NCBI RefSeq assembly: GCF_014200675.1
Contig: NZ_JACHCI010000008.1
Span: forward strand, 62,001-126,000
DNA length: 64,000 nucleotides
Direction: 5' to 3'
Source: Janthinobacterium saanense
GTDB lineage: Bacteria > Pseudomonadota > Gammaproteobacteria > Burkholderiales > Burkholderiaceae_D
The position numbers and the translations under genes were made by a program. Shown piece by piece: positions 1-10,000 of this stretch (position 1 is the first letter of the stretch; every line of letters begins with the position of its first letter). The notes below the pieces were generated by a model, which was not told the DNA's origin, made no database searches, and was given only the letters and a program-made list of their open reading frames with translations.

Positions 1-60
1 CACGTTGCCGGCCCACAGCAACATGGCAAGCAAGGGATACAAATACGCACGGAAAGGCAT
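1..60 (-). CDS. EamA/DMT-family transporter, N-terminus only (cut by window edge)
   Basis: Only the first 20 codons are in the window. They read MPFRAYLYPLLAMLLWAGNV, a basic start followed by a hydrophobic helix with the W-A-G-N pattern typical of the first membrane segment of EamA (drug/metabolite transporter) permeases. An in-frame TAA sits immediately before the ATG, so the start is fixed, and a GGAG lies about 8 bases upstream. The gene is divergent from the AraC-type regulator at 157, a common arrangement in which the regulator controls the transporter. The substrate cannot be told. The family call rests on one helix. Confidence 0.55.
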   Translation of the reverse strand, partial: MPFRAYLYPLLAMLLWAGNV

Positions 61-156
61 TTACAAGCTCCGGGAATGAGGGAAAACCATCATGCCGCAA
101 CGGCCACATGACTTCTCGCGCTAAGATGTCTGCACCTATCGCCAAAGTGACGTATC

Positions 157-963
157 GTGCAAATTGCTGATTATCAATTCCTGATCCCAGTCAACACGCG
201 CGCCATGGCGCTGGCCGTCGATTACCCGCATGGCCATGTGATTTCCGTGCACCGCCATACGCATGCACAACTGATCTACGCCACCGATGGCGTGATGACG
301 ATAGCGACGCAAGATGGGCGCTGGGTGGTGCCGCCCACGCGTGGCGTGTGGCTGCAGGCGGGCGTGGAACACCAGATACGCATGAGCGGCGAGGTCAGGA
401 TGCGCACGGTGTTCATCGATTGCGCCCATTCGCCACTGTTGCCGCGCCACAGCTGCGTGCTCGACGTCAGCCCTTTGCTGCGCCAGCTGATCCTGGCGGC
501 CATCGATATCGTGCCGGGCTTTGCGGAAGGCGGCCGCGACTGGCATCTGCTGCAACTGCTGCTGCACGAACTCGACAGCCTGCCGGTGCTGCCCCTGTAC
601 TTGCCGGTGCCGACCGACCCGCGCCTGCGCAGCGTGTGCAGCCAGTTGATGGCCAACCCGGGCGAACATGCGACAGTGGATGACTGGGCCGGGCAGCTGG
701 GCATCACTGCGCGCAGCCTGCACCGTTTATTCCAGAAACAGACGGGCATGCGCTTTGGCCACTGGCGCCAGCAGGCAAGATTGCTGCGGGCGCTGGAGCA
801 ACTGGCGCGCGGCGGCAAGGTGATCGATGTGGCGCTGGATAACGGCTACACCAGCCAGAGCGCGTTTGCCGCCATGTTCAAAAAGCATTTCGGCACCACG
901 CCGACGGCGTTTTACCAGCCAAGCTCCCCCGTCGCCAAAAAAAATGCTGCTATGCATCAATAA
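157..963 (+). CDS. AraC-family transcriptional regulator
   Basis: A 268-residue one-component regulator. Residues about 10-110 form a cupin-type sensor domain (H-R-H-T-H-A-Q-L near residue 30, then V-V-P-P and G-V-E-H), as in AraC proteins that bind small molecules. Residues about 165-255 carry the double helix-turn-helix: LGITARSLHRLFQKQTG is the first recognition region and V-A-L-D-N-G-Y-T-S-Q-S-A-F-A-A-M-F-K the conserved second half. The GTG start at 157 keeps the cupin complete; an ATG at 205 is the alternative and would trim 16 residues. It is divergent from the transporter beginning at 60, its likely target. The ligand is unknown. Confidence 0.85.
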   Translation: MQIADYQFLIPVNTRAMALAVDYPHGHVISVHRHTHAQLIYATDGVMTIATQDGRWVVPPTRGVWLQAGVEHQIRMSGEVRMRTVFIDCAHSPLLPRHSCVLDVSPLLRQLILAAIDIVPGFAEGGRDWHLLQLLLHELDSLPVLPLYLPVPTDPRLRSVCSQLMANPGEHATVDDWAGQLGITARSLHRLFQKQTGMRFGHWRQQARLLRALEQLARGGKVIDVALDNGYTSQSAFAAMFKKHFGTTPTAFYQPSSPVAKKNAAMHQ

Positions 964-1055
964 ACATGGGCGATTGCCGAAGCGCTTGATATCATCGCAA
1001 GCCTGATGAACCGCACCCATCCCGGTGACGGTTTTCCCCTTCTTTCGGCACCAAC

Positions 1056-1655
1056 ATGACACAGAATTTCTTTCAGACCTTTATTTTGCTTTTGCTCGTT
1101 ACCGATCCGTTTGGCAATGTTTCCCTTTTCGTCAACGCCCTGAAACAGGTCCCCGTCGAGCGCCGCTGGAAAGTGGTGGTGCGCGAATGCATGATCGCCT
1201 TCGGCATCTTGCTGCTGTTTATGTTCTTCGGCCGCCACTTCCTGAAAGCCATGCAATTGTCGGAAGTTGCGCTGCGCATCGGCGGCGGCGTGATCCTGTT
1301 CCTGATCGCCATGCGCATGGTGTTTCCACAACCGGGCAATGGCAATAGCGACCATGAGATGGGTGGCGAACCGTTCATCGTGCCACTGGCCATCCCCGCG
1401 CTGGCTGGCCCATCGGCGCTGGCGACGGTGCTGCTGTTTTCCTCGCATGAAGTGAGCGAAGTGGTCGCCCACGTGGCAGGTTTGATGGCCGTGGCCGTGG
1501 TCTGGCTGGCCGTCTTCCTGTGCGCCGAACGCTTGCAACGGGCGCTGGGCCCGCGCGTGATGACAGCTTTCGAGCGCCTGATGGGCTTGATCCTGACGGC
1601 GATGGCGATTGAAATGCTGCTGGCCGGCATACGCGCCTTCCTGAAATCCGTCTGA
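1056..1655 (+). CDS. MarC-family integral membrane protein
   Basis: A 199-residue, very hydrophobic protein with about six membrane helices, the normal size for the MarC/YhgN family (UPF0056). Recognisable family features are the N-terminal L-V-T-D-P-F-G-N segment, the G-G-G-V-I-L-F-L-I-A-M helix and P-L-A-I-P-A-L-A-G-P-S in the middle. MarC proteins are inner-membrane proteins whose substrate is not established; the early link to multiple antibiotic resistance did not hold up. It stands alone and ends four bases from the convergent MFS gene. An inverted repeat at 1667-1693 lies just past the stop, inside the neighbour, without a T run. Confidence 0.85.
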   Translation: MTQNFFQTFILLLLVTDPFGNVSLFVNALKQVPVERRWKVVVRECMIAFGILLLFMFFGRHFLKAMQLSEVALRIGGGVILFLIAMRMVFPQPGNGNSDHEMGGEPFIVPLAIPALAGPSALATVLLFSSHEVSEVVAHVAGLMAVAVVWLAVFLCAERLQRALGPRVMTAFERLMGLILTAMAIEMLLAGIRAFLKSV

Positions 1656-1659
1656 TCGA

Positions 1660-2844
1660 CTATTCCGCCGTCCCAAGCATCTGCAGGGACGGCACGCGGT
1701 AGCGCCAGGCCTTGAACACGATCACCAGCAGCGCCAGCGCGGCAAACAGCACACCGCTGGCGATGGCGCCCTGCATGCCATAGTTCGCAATCGCCAGGCC
1801 ACCGGCCAGCGCGCCCACCGTCACGCCCAGGTTGATGGCGGCGATATACACGCCGATGGCAAACGCAGGCGCTTCCTGTGCTTCGCCACTGAGCCACACT
1901 TGCGTGACGATCAGCCCGCTCGTATGGGCCGCGCCCCAGAACAGCGCCAGCACAGCCAGCCCGGCCCAATCCATGCCCGCGCCCGCATAGCGGTACAGCA
2001 GGTAATACGCCAAGCCCAGCAACACAGGCTGCAACAGCACCGTGCGCAATACATGCGTGCCCAGCAAACGCCCCGCCAGCAAGTTGCCGGCCACGCCGCC
2101 CACGCCAAACACCACCAGGATCAAACCGGTCTGGCGCGCACTCAAGCCCGTCACCTGCTCCAGATAGGCGGCCGCATACGCATACACGGAAAACATGGCG
2201 GCAAACACCAGCACGGCAGCGATGATATTGAGCCACAGCGCGCCCTTGCGCAAAATGGCCAGCTGGTGGCCATACGCCAGCGGTGCGGCCTTCGGCGCAT
2301 CAGGCAGATAACGCCATAGTCCCAGCGCAGCCAATATATTCACCAGGGCACAAGCGAGGAACGAGGCCTCATAACCATACTGGGCCGCGATCCAGGTCGT
2401 CAGCGGAATGCCCAGCACCATGCCCAGGCTGGTACCGACGAAGGCATGCGCGCTGGCCCGTGCCGATTGTCCCGCCGGATACAGGGTGGCAGCGGCCACC
2501 ATCGCCAACGAAAAATACACCGGGTGAAACAGGGCCGGCACCATGCGCAGGGCCAGCAGCAGCTCAAAGCGAGGAGCATAGGCCGACACCAGACTGGCCA
2601 ATGCAAACACGCACAGCGAAACCAGCAGCACGCGCTTGCGGCGCCAGCGCGTCGCCAGCAACACCAGGAAAGGGCCGCCCGCCGCAATCACCAGCGCAAA
2701 CAGGCTCACCAGCCAGCCGGCCTGTGCGGCTGTCACCTGGAAACGCTGCATGATCATCGGCAAGATGCCCACCACGCCAAACTCGATGCAATACAGGCCA
2801 AACAGGCCCAGCGCGAGGAAAACAATCGGGTGCGGGCGCATCAT
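1660..2844 (-). CDS. MFS transporter (DHA1-like efflux permease)
   Basis: A 394-residue major facilitator with about 12 predicted membrane helices. The start is taken at the ATG 2842-2844, which overlaps the TGA of the upstream serine hydrolase in an ATGA arrangement, so translation is probably coupled; a second ATG follows directly at 2841. A basic cytoplasmic loop after helix 2 (A-T-R-W-R-R-K-R-V) fits the MFS loop 2-3 motif. The pattern resembles drug/metabolite exporters of the DHA1 group. With the hydrolase it forms a two-gene operon facing a LysR regulator, suggesting inducible export or detoxification. The substrate is not predictable. Confidence 0.85.
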   Translation of the reverse strand: MMRPHPIVFLALGLFGLYCIEFGVVGILPMIMQRFQVTAAQAGWLVSLFALVIAAGGPFLVLLATRWRRKRVLLVSLCVFALASLVSAYAPRFELLLALRMVPALFHPVYFSLAMVAAATLYPAGQSARASAHAFVGTSLGMVLGIPLTTWIAAQYGYEASFLACALVNILAALGLWRYLPDAPKAAPLAYGHQLAILRKGALWLNIIAAVLVFAAMFSVYAYAAAYLEQVTGLSARQTGLILVVFGVGGVAGNLLAGRLLGTHVLRTVLLQPVLLGLAYYLLYRYAGAGMDWAGLAVLALFWGAAHTSGLIVTQVWLSGEAQEAPAFAIGVYIAAINLGVTVGALAGGLAIANYGMQGAIASGVLFAALALLVIVFKAWRYRVPSLQMLGTAE

Positions 2845-4022
2845 GGATTTGCCTGCACGCCATACACCGCCTGGCACAGTTCGCCCACGAATGCTCCCGC
2901 CATGCCTTCGAGCGCCGTATTGCTGAACGCCACCACGGACAACTCACGGGCCGGATCGACAAACCACGAGTGGCCATACGTGCCGCCCATGCGCCAGGTG
3001 CCCGCTGCTTCCGGTGTCGCGGCCAGCTGCGGATCGTTCAGCACGGTAAAGCCCAGGCCAAAACCACGTCCGGGCCAGAATGGCAGCTCAGCATTACCGG
3101 TCTGGCTGGTGCCCAGCTGGTGCACCAGTTCAGATGGCAGCAAGGGCGCGCCACCCAAGCGCAAAGCTTCCAGCAAGCGCATGAAGTCATCGGCTGAACC
3201 GACCATGCCGGCGCCGCCCGAGGGATGGGCCAATGCATCGAGAGCGCGCGCCGGCGATAGCTGGAAACCCGCCATGCCGTCCAGAAACGGTAAATGATCG
3301 TCGCCCACGTCCAGCAAGCGGCGCGGCTGCGCATCGGGCGCCGTGCGGTCGGCATAGGCCACGGCCAGGCGCGCCCGGTCCACGGCGATAAACCCCGTGT
3401 CGTGCATGGCCAGCGGCGCCGTCACCAGAGTGCATACAGCCTGCGCCAGCGGCAAGCCACTGGCGTGCTCGATCACGGCGCCCAGCACATCGGTGGCGAT
3501 CGAGTAGGCCCAGCGCTCGCCGGGCGCATAGGCCAGCGGCACCGTGGCCAGGCGGCGCAGATTGTCTTCCAGGGTGATCACAAGCGCATCCATGCCGTCC
3601 GACACGCCCGCCTGCGCATACGGCCCGCCGGGCGGCTGGAAAAAGCCATAGTCGAGGCCTGCCGTATGCGTCAGCAGATGGCGCACGGTGATCTGGGCCA
3701 CGGCGCCGTCAGGCTGGCGCGGCTGGAAATACGGCAGCCAGCGGGCTACCAGGTCATCCAGTGTCAAACGGCCCTGGCCCACCAGCGCCAGCGCAGCCGT
3801 TGAAACGATGGGTTTGCTGACGGACGCCAGGCGGAACAGCGCATCGCCGCGCATGGGCAGTTGCGCTTCACGGTCCAGATAACCGGTGGCGCGCCGGTAA
3901 ATTTCGCGGCCCTGGTGGCGCACCAGCACCACCGCGCCCACCAGGCGCTGCTGCTGCACGACGGTGTCCAGCAGGGTGTCGATGCGGGATGGAAGATTAA
4001 CGGAGGAAAGATCGATGGACAT
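2841..4022 (-). CDS. Serine hydrolase, class C beta-lactamase-like (family VIII esterase type)
   Basis: A 393-residue protein of the beta-lactamase/transpeptidase fold. The nucleophile motif S-V-S-K is at residues 67-70 and the second catalytic motif Y-S is at 173-174 (context E-R-W-A-Y-S). The third motif is H-S-W in place of K-T-G, as in family VIII carboxylesterases rather than true AmpC enzymes. The start ATG at 4022 gives a protein without an obvious signal peptide, so it is probably cytoplasmic, again favouring an esterase. The reading frame stays open well upstream, but that part overlaps the LysR gene and is not used. It is co-transcribed with the MFS gene and divergent from the LysR gene. 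Confidence 0.8.
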   Translation of the reverse strand: MSIDLSSVNLPSRIDTLLDTVVQQQRLVGAVVLVRHQGREIYRRATGYLDREAQLPMRGDALFRLASVSKPIVSTAALALVGQGRLTLDDLVARWLPYFQPRQPDGAVAQITVRHLLTHTAGLDYGFFQPPGGPYAQAGVSDGMDALVITLEDNLRRLATVPLAYAPGERWAYSIATDVLGAVIEHASGLPLAQAVCTLVTAPLAMHDTGFIAVDRARLAVAYADRTAPDAQPRRLLDVGDDHLPFLDGMAGFQLSPARALDALAHPSGGAGMVGSADDFMRLLEALRLGGAPLLPSELVHQLGTSQTGNAELPFWPGRGFGLGFTVLNDPQLAATPEAAGTWRMGGTYGHSWFVDPARELSVVAFSNTALEGMAGAFVGELCQAVYGVQANP

Positions 4023-4133
4023 GGCTAGCCTTGTAAAAGTACAGGCTGACAGCTTAAAACCATCGTCATCAAAGAAAAATGGGCTATAGTTTCTTTCACA
4101 GCGGACGTTGGCATCCGCAATCGAAAGAACACA

Positions 4134-5024
4134 TTGGATAATCTGGCAGGCTTCACGGCCTTCGTGCAGGCGGCGGAAACGCGCAGTTTCGTGGCGGCCG
4201 GGCGCGTGCTGGGCATATCGGCCTCGGCCATCGGCAAAAGCATTGCTAGATTGGAAGAGCGCTTGGGCGTGCGCCTGTTTCACCGCAATACGCGCAGCAT
4301 CACGCTGACCAGCGAAGGCAGCGTTTTTTTGGAACGCTGCCGGCGCATCCTCGGTGAAATCGAAGCGGCCGAACTGGAACTGTCGAATAGCAAGAATGCG
4401 CCGCAGGGACGTTTGAAAGTCAGCCTGCCCTTGGTCGGCAGCCTGCTTAATCCCGTGCTGGCCGCCTTCGTCCGTGCTTATCCGCAAGTGGAACTGGACC
4501 TGGATTTCACCGACCGCCGGGTCGATGTGATCGAGGAAGGTTATGACGCCGTGGTGCGGGCCGGTGAAAGCGCCGACAGCCGCTTGATGAGCCGGCAACT
4601 GGGCCTGTTCCAGCTGCAGATCGTGGCTTCGCCCGCTTACCTGGCCCGGCATGGCACGCCCGCCGCGCCAGAGGACCTGGCCCGGCACACTTGTTTGCTG
4701 TATAAATTTCCCAGCAGCGGCAAGATCGAAGCCTGGCCGCTGCCGGCATGGAGCGGCTTGCTGGCCGCCGGCCTGCCCACCGTACTCAGTTGCAACAATG
4801 TCGACACCTTGCTGCACTTTGCCGAAAGCGGCCTGGGCCTGGCTGCCCTGCCCGACTTTGCCGTGCGCACCGCGCGCGAGGCTGGCCGTTTATTGCCCGT
4901 GCTGGGCCAACATACGCAACACACCGGCGCTTTCCGCATCCTGTGGCCAGGCAGCCGCCATGTGTCGCCCAAGCTGCGCGCCTTGATCGACTTCCTGGCG
5001 GAGCACGTTTTTCAAAAAGGCTGA
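4134..5024 (+). CDS. LysR-family transcriptional regulator
   Basis: A 296-residue LysR-type regulator starting at TTG 4134, with GAAAGA just upstream. Residues 1-60 form the winged helix-turn-helix (F-V-Q-A-A-E-T-R-S-F-V-A-A-G-R-V-L-G, then R-L-E-E-R-L-G-V-R-L-F-H-R). Residues about 90-295 form the effector-binding domain, with the D-L-D-F-T-D-R-R-V-D and Y-D-A-V-V-R-A-G signature of the DsdC/CrgA-like LysR branch. It is divergent from the serine hydrolase-MFS operon across a 111-base gap, the classic position for a LysR regulator acting on its neighbour. No clear T-N11-A operator was picked out with confidence. The inducer is unknown. Confidence 0.9.
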   Translation: MDNLAGFTAFVQAAETRSFVAAGRVLGISASAIGKSIARLEERLGVRLFHRNTRSITLTSEGSVFLERCRRILGEIEAAELELSNSKNAPQGRLKVSLPLVGSLLNPVLAAFVRAYPQVELDLDFTDRRVDVIEEGYDAVVRAGESADSRLMSRQLGLFQLQIVASPAYLARHGTPAAPEDLARHTCLLYKFPSSGKIEAWPLPAWSGLLAAGLPTVLSCNNVDTLLHFAESGLGLAALPDFAVRTAREAGRLLPVLGQHTQHTGAFRILWPGSRHVSPKLRALIDFLAEHVFQKG

Positions 5025-5151
5025 GTTCGCTTCAGCACCTCTCTCGTTGTTTCCATACGACAAGCTATTTCATTTGCTGCCGATCTTCGGACTTTTATTA
5101 GATTGACAGCAATTAACAGTATTGCCACACGGAATTTTCAGGAACAATTAT

Positions 5152-5200
5152 GGCCTGGCCTCGCTACGTATAAACCCGTAGCGCCCTGACGTCACAGGCC
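5152..5200 (+). promoter_or_regulatory. Nested inverted repeats in the leader of the first chemoreceptor gene
   Basis: An outer pair GGCCTG (5152-5157) / CAGGCC (5195-5200) encloses an inner pair GCTACG (5163-5168) / CGTAGC (5177-5182). The structure lies 37 bases before the start codon and could be a leader hairpin or an operator. It has no T run and matches no riboswitch class I can recall. No sigma-28 type promoter is visible in the 212-base gap. Confidence 0.3.
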
Positions 5201-5236
5201 GGTTCTCCTCTTTATTCCAGAAACACGAAAGCAATC

Positions 5237-6916
5237 ATGTCACTTACACATTATAAAATCGGCACCCGCCTGGGAATTGGATTTGCAGTCGTCCTGGGCT
5301 TGCTGGTCGCCGTATTGCTGGTCGGCCTGTATTCCATGGCGAAATTGAGCGGCCGCACGCATGACATCGTTGCAGACAAGAACGTCAAGACGGCGCTGGC
5401 CAATACCATGAGCGATAACGTGCGCAATATCACCCTGGCCATCACCAGCCTGGTGGTGGCGCCCACGGACGCGCTGGTGCAGACGGAACAAACAAAGATA
5501 GGCGAGGCGCGCCAGCACTATGGTGCGGCCAAGGAACAGTTGCTTAAAAAGGTGGCGACCGACAAGGAAGCGGCTTTGATGAGCGAACTCGATGCCGCCC
5601 TGAAAGCGGGCGCACCGCTGAACAACAAGGTGATCGAACTGCGCAAGGCAGGCCAGACGGAAGAAGCGGCCGGCGTCCTGACCCAACAGGCGGCGCCTGC
5701 CCTGAAGCGCGTGCTCGACACGCTCGACAAGCTGGTGGCGTATGAAGGCGAGCAAGTGGCAGAAGCGGCGGCCGAGGCCGAAACACTGAGCAACAGCGCG
5801 CGCACCACCATGATTATCCTGGGCAGCGTGGCTGTGCTGCTGGGCGCCTTTGTGGCCTGGATCATCACGCGTTCGATCACCCAGCCGATCAACGCAGCCG
5901 TGGCCGTGGCCGAAACGGTGGCTTCCGGTGATCTGTCGTCGCAGATCATCGTCAATTCCAGCGATGAAACGGGCCGCTTGCTGCAAGCGCTGAAAACCAT
6001 GAACGACAGCTTGCTGGGCGTGGTGGGGCAAGTACGCCAGGGCACGGATGCGATCGCCACGGCATCGGGCGAAATTGCCGCCGGCAACTACGACCTGTCT
6101 TCGCGCACGGAAGAGCAAGCCAGTTCGCTGGAAGAAACCGCGTCCTCGATGGAAGAGCTGACCTCGACCGTGAAACAGAACGCGGACAATGCGCGCCAGG
6201 CCAACCAGCTGGCCAAAAGCGCGTCCGAAGTGGCGGTGCGCGGCGGCCATATCGTCTCGCAAGTAGTCGACACCATGGGCAGCATCAATGCATCGTCACG
6301 CAAGATCGTCGACATCATCGGCGTGATTGACGGCATCGCCTTCCAGACCAATATTCTGGCCCTGAACGCGGCGGTGGAAGCAGCGCGCGCGGGTGAACAG
6401 GGACGCGGCTTTGCCGTCGTCGCCACCGAAGTGCGCAACCTGGCCCACCGTTCGGCCTCGGCCGCCAAGGAAATCAAGGAACTGATCGCCGCCTCGGTCA
6501 GCAACGTGGACACCGGCTCGCGCCTGGTCAATGAAGCGGGCCAGACCATGGGCGACATCGTCGACAGCATCGTGCGCGTGACCGACATCATGGGCGAGAT
6601 CACCTCGGCCACGCACGAACAAACCGTCGGCATCGAGCAAATCAATATGGCGATTGCCCAGATGGATGAAGTCACGCAGCAAAACGCCGCCCTGGTGGAA
6701 GAAGCGGCAGCCGCCTCGCACAGCATGCAGGAACAAGCCGCTGAACTGGCGCAGGTAGTCGGCTTCTTCAAGACCGGCAATGCCGTGACGACACAGAAAG
6801 CGAAAACTGAACGCAGGACGCCAGCGCCAGCACCGGTTATTGCCGCAGCACCGATACGCAAGGCCGTCGCCGCCGCACCAGCACGCACGAGCGACAGTGA
6901 ATGGGAAGAGTTTTAA
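5237..6916 (+). CDS. Methyl-accepting chemotaxis protein with four-helix-bundle sensor
   Basis: A 559-residue inner-membrane chemoreceptor. Membrane helix 1 is near residues 15-35 and helix 2 near 190-212, enclosing a helical periplasmic domain of the Tar/4HB type. A HAMP linker follows ([10 protein letters not shown]), then a long cytoplasmic signalling coiled coil whose hairpin tip, [18 protein letters not shown], is at about residues 365-382. The C-terminus ends in W-E-E-F, matching the xWxxF pentapeptide that tethers CheR and CheB in high-abundance receptors. It is monocistronic, followed by a strong terminator. The ligand is unknown. Confidence 0.92.
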   Translation: MSLTHYKIGTRLGIGFAVVLGLLVAVLLVGLYSMAKLSGRTHDIVADKNVKTALANTMSDNVRNITLAITSLVVAPTDALVQTEQTKIGEARQHYGAAKEQLLKKVATDKEAALMSELDAALKAGAPLNNKVIELRKAGQTEEAAGVLTQQAAPALKRVLDTLDKLVAYEGEQVAEAAAEAETLSNSARTTMIILGSVAVLLGAFVAWIITRSITQPINAAVAVAETVASGDLSSQIIVNSSDETGRLLQALKTMNDSLLGVVGQVRQGTDAIATASGEIAAGNYDLSSRTEEQASSLEETASSMEELTSTVKQNADNARQANQLAKSASEVAVRGGHIVSQVVDTMGSINASSRKIVDIIGVIDGIAFQTNILALNAAVEAARAGEQGRGFAVVATEVRNLAHRSASAAKEIKELIAASVSNVDTGSRLVNEAGQTMGDIVDSIVRVTDIMGEITSATHEQTVGIEQINMAIAQMDEVTQQNAALVEEAAAASHSMQEQAAELAQVVGFFKTGNAVTTQKAKTERRTPAPAPVIAAAPIRKAVAAAPARTSDSEWEEF

Positions 6917-6942
6917 CAGACTGCAAACGCATTCTTACAAGA

Positions 6943-6976
6943 AAGCCAGGTGGGAAGTTGCCACCTGGCTTTTTTT
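6943..6976 (+). terminator. Rho-independent terminator after the first chemoreceptor gene
   Basis: Perfect 11-base stem (arms 6943-6953 and 6961-6971) with a 7-base loop, followed by a run of T. Confidence 0.9.
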
Positions 6977-7090
6977 CATTGCACCGCTGCACTTTTTTTG
7001 CAGCAAAGGCCGCGCGATAGGCGAAACTGCAAAACAGATGGGGCGCATACGCTTTACAATCCTCGCTCGCTTTACAAAATATTGGTCATC

Positions 7091-10000
7091 ATGAATCAGG
7101 CAGAACAGCAGCGCCTCCTGGCTATCCTGGAGTATTGGCACAAGATTGAATTCTTTATACCGTTTGACCTGAATCAAATCACGGAAGTTGAAGACCCGTC
7201 CACCGTGCGTCTCCTTCAGCGTGAACACCTGGCGCAATTGCCGCCACAGTTTTATACCCAGTTGCAAGTCGGCGCCGACCGCGAGATCGACGGCTTCCAG
7301 CTATTCCTGAACGTGTTCGACAAGGCCGAGATCGGCAAGGTCTTGCCTGCCGGTGCGGAAAATATTTCCGAAATGGAAAAGACGGAACTGGCTGGCCGTT
7401 CCTGCTTTGCCCGCATCAGCCTGAACGCGCTGGGCGAACCGCAGTTCGACCCTGTTTCCGTGTCCACCCTGCCATGGGCATTGGGCCGCGCGCGCACGCC
7501 GAACTGGTCCGGCTTGAGCCTGGACGCCTTCAGCGATAGCCAGCTGGCCTTGCAAGACAGCCTGCGCAATTTTTCCGCCGCCCGCAACAAGCAGGCGCAG
7601 GTGACCGATGATGCTGGCAATGTCTCGGCGCCCTTGTCGGGGTTGGAAATCGGCGCACTGGCCGACTTGCTGGCCGACTGGGCGGGCTTCCGGCCATCGC
7701 CCGGCCAGCCGCTGGCTGTGCTGGAAATTCGCACGCGCAAGAAACGTCCCGTCAAGGACGTGGAAGCAGGCCTTGAGGGCAACGGCAACCGCACCTTGGA
7801 CTTTGGCGACACGGTCGAACCGACCATCGATATCCTCAACAGTTTTTACCTCGATGACCTGGAGCAGATCATCCGCGCCTTGCGTGGTGGAAAGCTGCCC
7901 GCCACCCTGGCCGCCTACCTGACGCCGCTGGCGCAGGAAGAACGCATCGACCTGTACAGCCCGGCCGGACGCCAGGCGCTGGCCGCCATGCTCAATCCGG
8001 CAAACATGAACCGGGGCCACTGGCTGGAAGACTCCAGCTATGCGATGAGCTTGATGCAGCAGTTCGCCATCCACGGCGCGCGCACGGGCCTGGCTGAGCG
8101 GGGCATTTTCTCTGTCAACGGTCCGCCAGGCACGGGCAAGACTACCCTGCTGCGCGAATTGTTTGCCGACAATATCGTGCGCCGCGCCGCCGTGCTGTCC
8201 AACCTGGACCGTGCCGCCGACGCCTTTATCGGCAAGGTGGCCGTGGCCTTCGAAGGCGTGCGCGACCCGATCACGATTGCCCGTTTGCGCCCGGAACTGA
8301 CGGGCTTTGAAATGGTGGTGGCATCGTCGAACAATGCCGCCGTGGAAAACATCTCGGCCGACTTGCTGAAACCCACGCAGCTGGGCAAGGACTGGGCACG
8401 CACGCGCTACTTTGAAAGCGTGGCACGCCGCGTGGTGGCCGATGGCAATGGCGCCAATCGCCAGCTGAGCGAAGACGAAGCACCGTGGGGGCTGATTTCC
8501 TGCGCGCTCGGCAATAACAACAACCGCCGCCGCTTCATCAGCAATTTCTACGATGACGACTGGGATACCAGCACGCCGCGCAAGACGCCGCAAGCGCAAA
8601 ATATCCGCCAGTGGCTGGCCAGTCACCAGGGCATCAGTTTCGCCCAGGCATCGCGCGAATTCCGCGAGACGGAACACGTGGTGGAAAAAGCGCTGGCCGA
8701 GCAAGCGCAATATGCTGCCCTGTGGCAAGCCGTGGGCACGTGCAGCCAGGAAGAATTCCTGGCCAGCAGCCAGCAGGCGCTGATCGCGGCAGAAACCGAA
8801 ATGGATGGCGCCAATGGCGCGCTGGAAACGGCGCTGGCGCAGCAGGATATCTTGCTGTCCAAAAAGAAGGAATTGCAGGAAGAAGAACGGCTGGTGAGCT
8901 TGACGGAACCGGGCTTCTTTGCCCGTTTGTTCCGTACGGCGCCAGCACGCAATTATCAGGCCGCCGTGGTGGAAAATGCCGAAGCGCAACGCCAGGCAGC
9001 CAAGGACGTGTCCAACATCAAGCTGCTGCTCAAGGGCGAGCTGGAACCGCGCTGCGACCGTGCGCGCCTCAGCCTGCATGTTGCCCTGCGCACGGCGCAG
9101 TCGCGCCAGCGCGAATGGGATGACAGCACGGAAATGCTGCGCCGCGCGCGTTTGCGCTTCCACACCCTGATCGCCCCGGCGACGCTGGAAGAACTCGATG
9201 GCGATGCGCTGCAAATTGGGGGCCTGTGGCATGAACCGGCGCTGGCCCGTTTGCGCTCGCGCCTGTTCGCCAAGGCGCTGGCCCTGCATGAAGCATGGCT
9301 GGCCGAAGTGGCAAAGAAAGGCGGACCTGGCTTTGGCGGCAACTTGCTGGCCGTTTCCAAACTCTTGAAAAACAAGCGCGCCTACGACCAGTCGCATATC
9401 GCCATGGTCTGGCACAGCCTGTTCATGGTGGTGCCCATCGTGTCGACCACGTTTGCCTCGTTTGCGCGTCAGTTCCAGGGCATGGGCCCGGAATCGCTGG
9501 GCTGGCTGTTCATCGATGAAGCGGGCCAGTCCGTGCCGCAAGCAGCCATCGGCAGCCTGTGGCGCACCAAGCGCGCGGTGGTGGTCGGCGATCCGTTGCA
9601 GATCGAACCTGTATTCACGGTGCCAGGCCGGCTGGTGCAAGCCTTGTCTAACCTGTCGCCGCACACGCAAAACGGCAACTACGCACCGACATCCGTTTCG
9701 GTGCAAACCCTGGCCGACAGGGCCAACCGCTATGGCGCGCAAGTGGGCGTGGCCAGCGGCCAGCCGCTGTGGATAGGCAGCCCGCTGCGCGTGCACCGCC
9801 GCTGCGTGGAGCCAATGTTCTCGCTGGCCAATACCATCGCCTATGAAGGCAAGATGGTGTATGGCTTGCCCGACACCGCGCCGCCAGCCAACGCACGCGG
9901 CCTGAGCCGTGGCCCCAGCCGCTGGATCGACGTGGCCGGCCCCGTCAGCTACAAGCAGGTAGTGCCTGTGCAACTCGATTTCGTGCTGGAAGTCTTGCTC

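Noticed and set aside
1667-1693. Terminator between marC-family and MFS genes.
   Set aside because: There is a good stem, but it is inside the MFS coding end and lacks a T run on either strand.
2841-4022. A true AmpC beta-lactamase resistance gene.
   Set aside because: No signal peptide from the supported start and H-S-W instead of K-T-G; a family VIII-type esterase fits better.
5025-5236. c-di-GMP riboswitch in the chemoreceptor leader.
   Set aside because: The hairpins lack the conserved GEMM core sequences that I know, so only an unassigned structure is reported.
7301-9973. An 890-residue open frame antisense to the helicase gene.
   Set aside because: GC-rich third positions leave long open frames on the opposite strand. 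The translation is His/Gln/Arg/Ala-rich with no domain, and the sense frame carries all helicase motifs.
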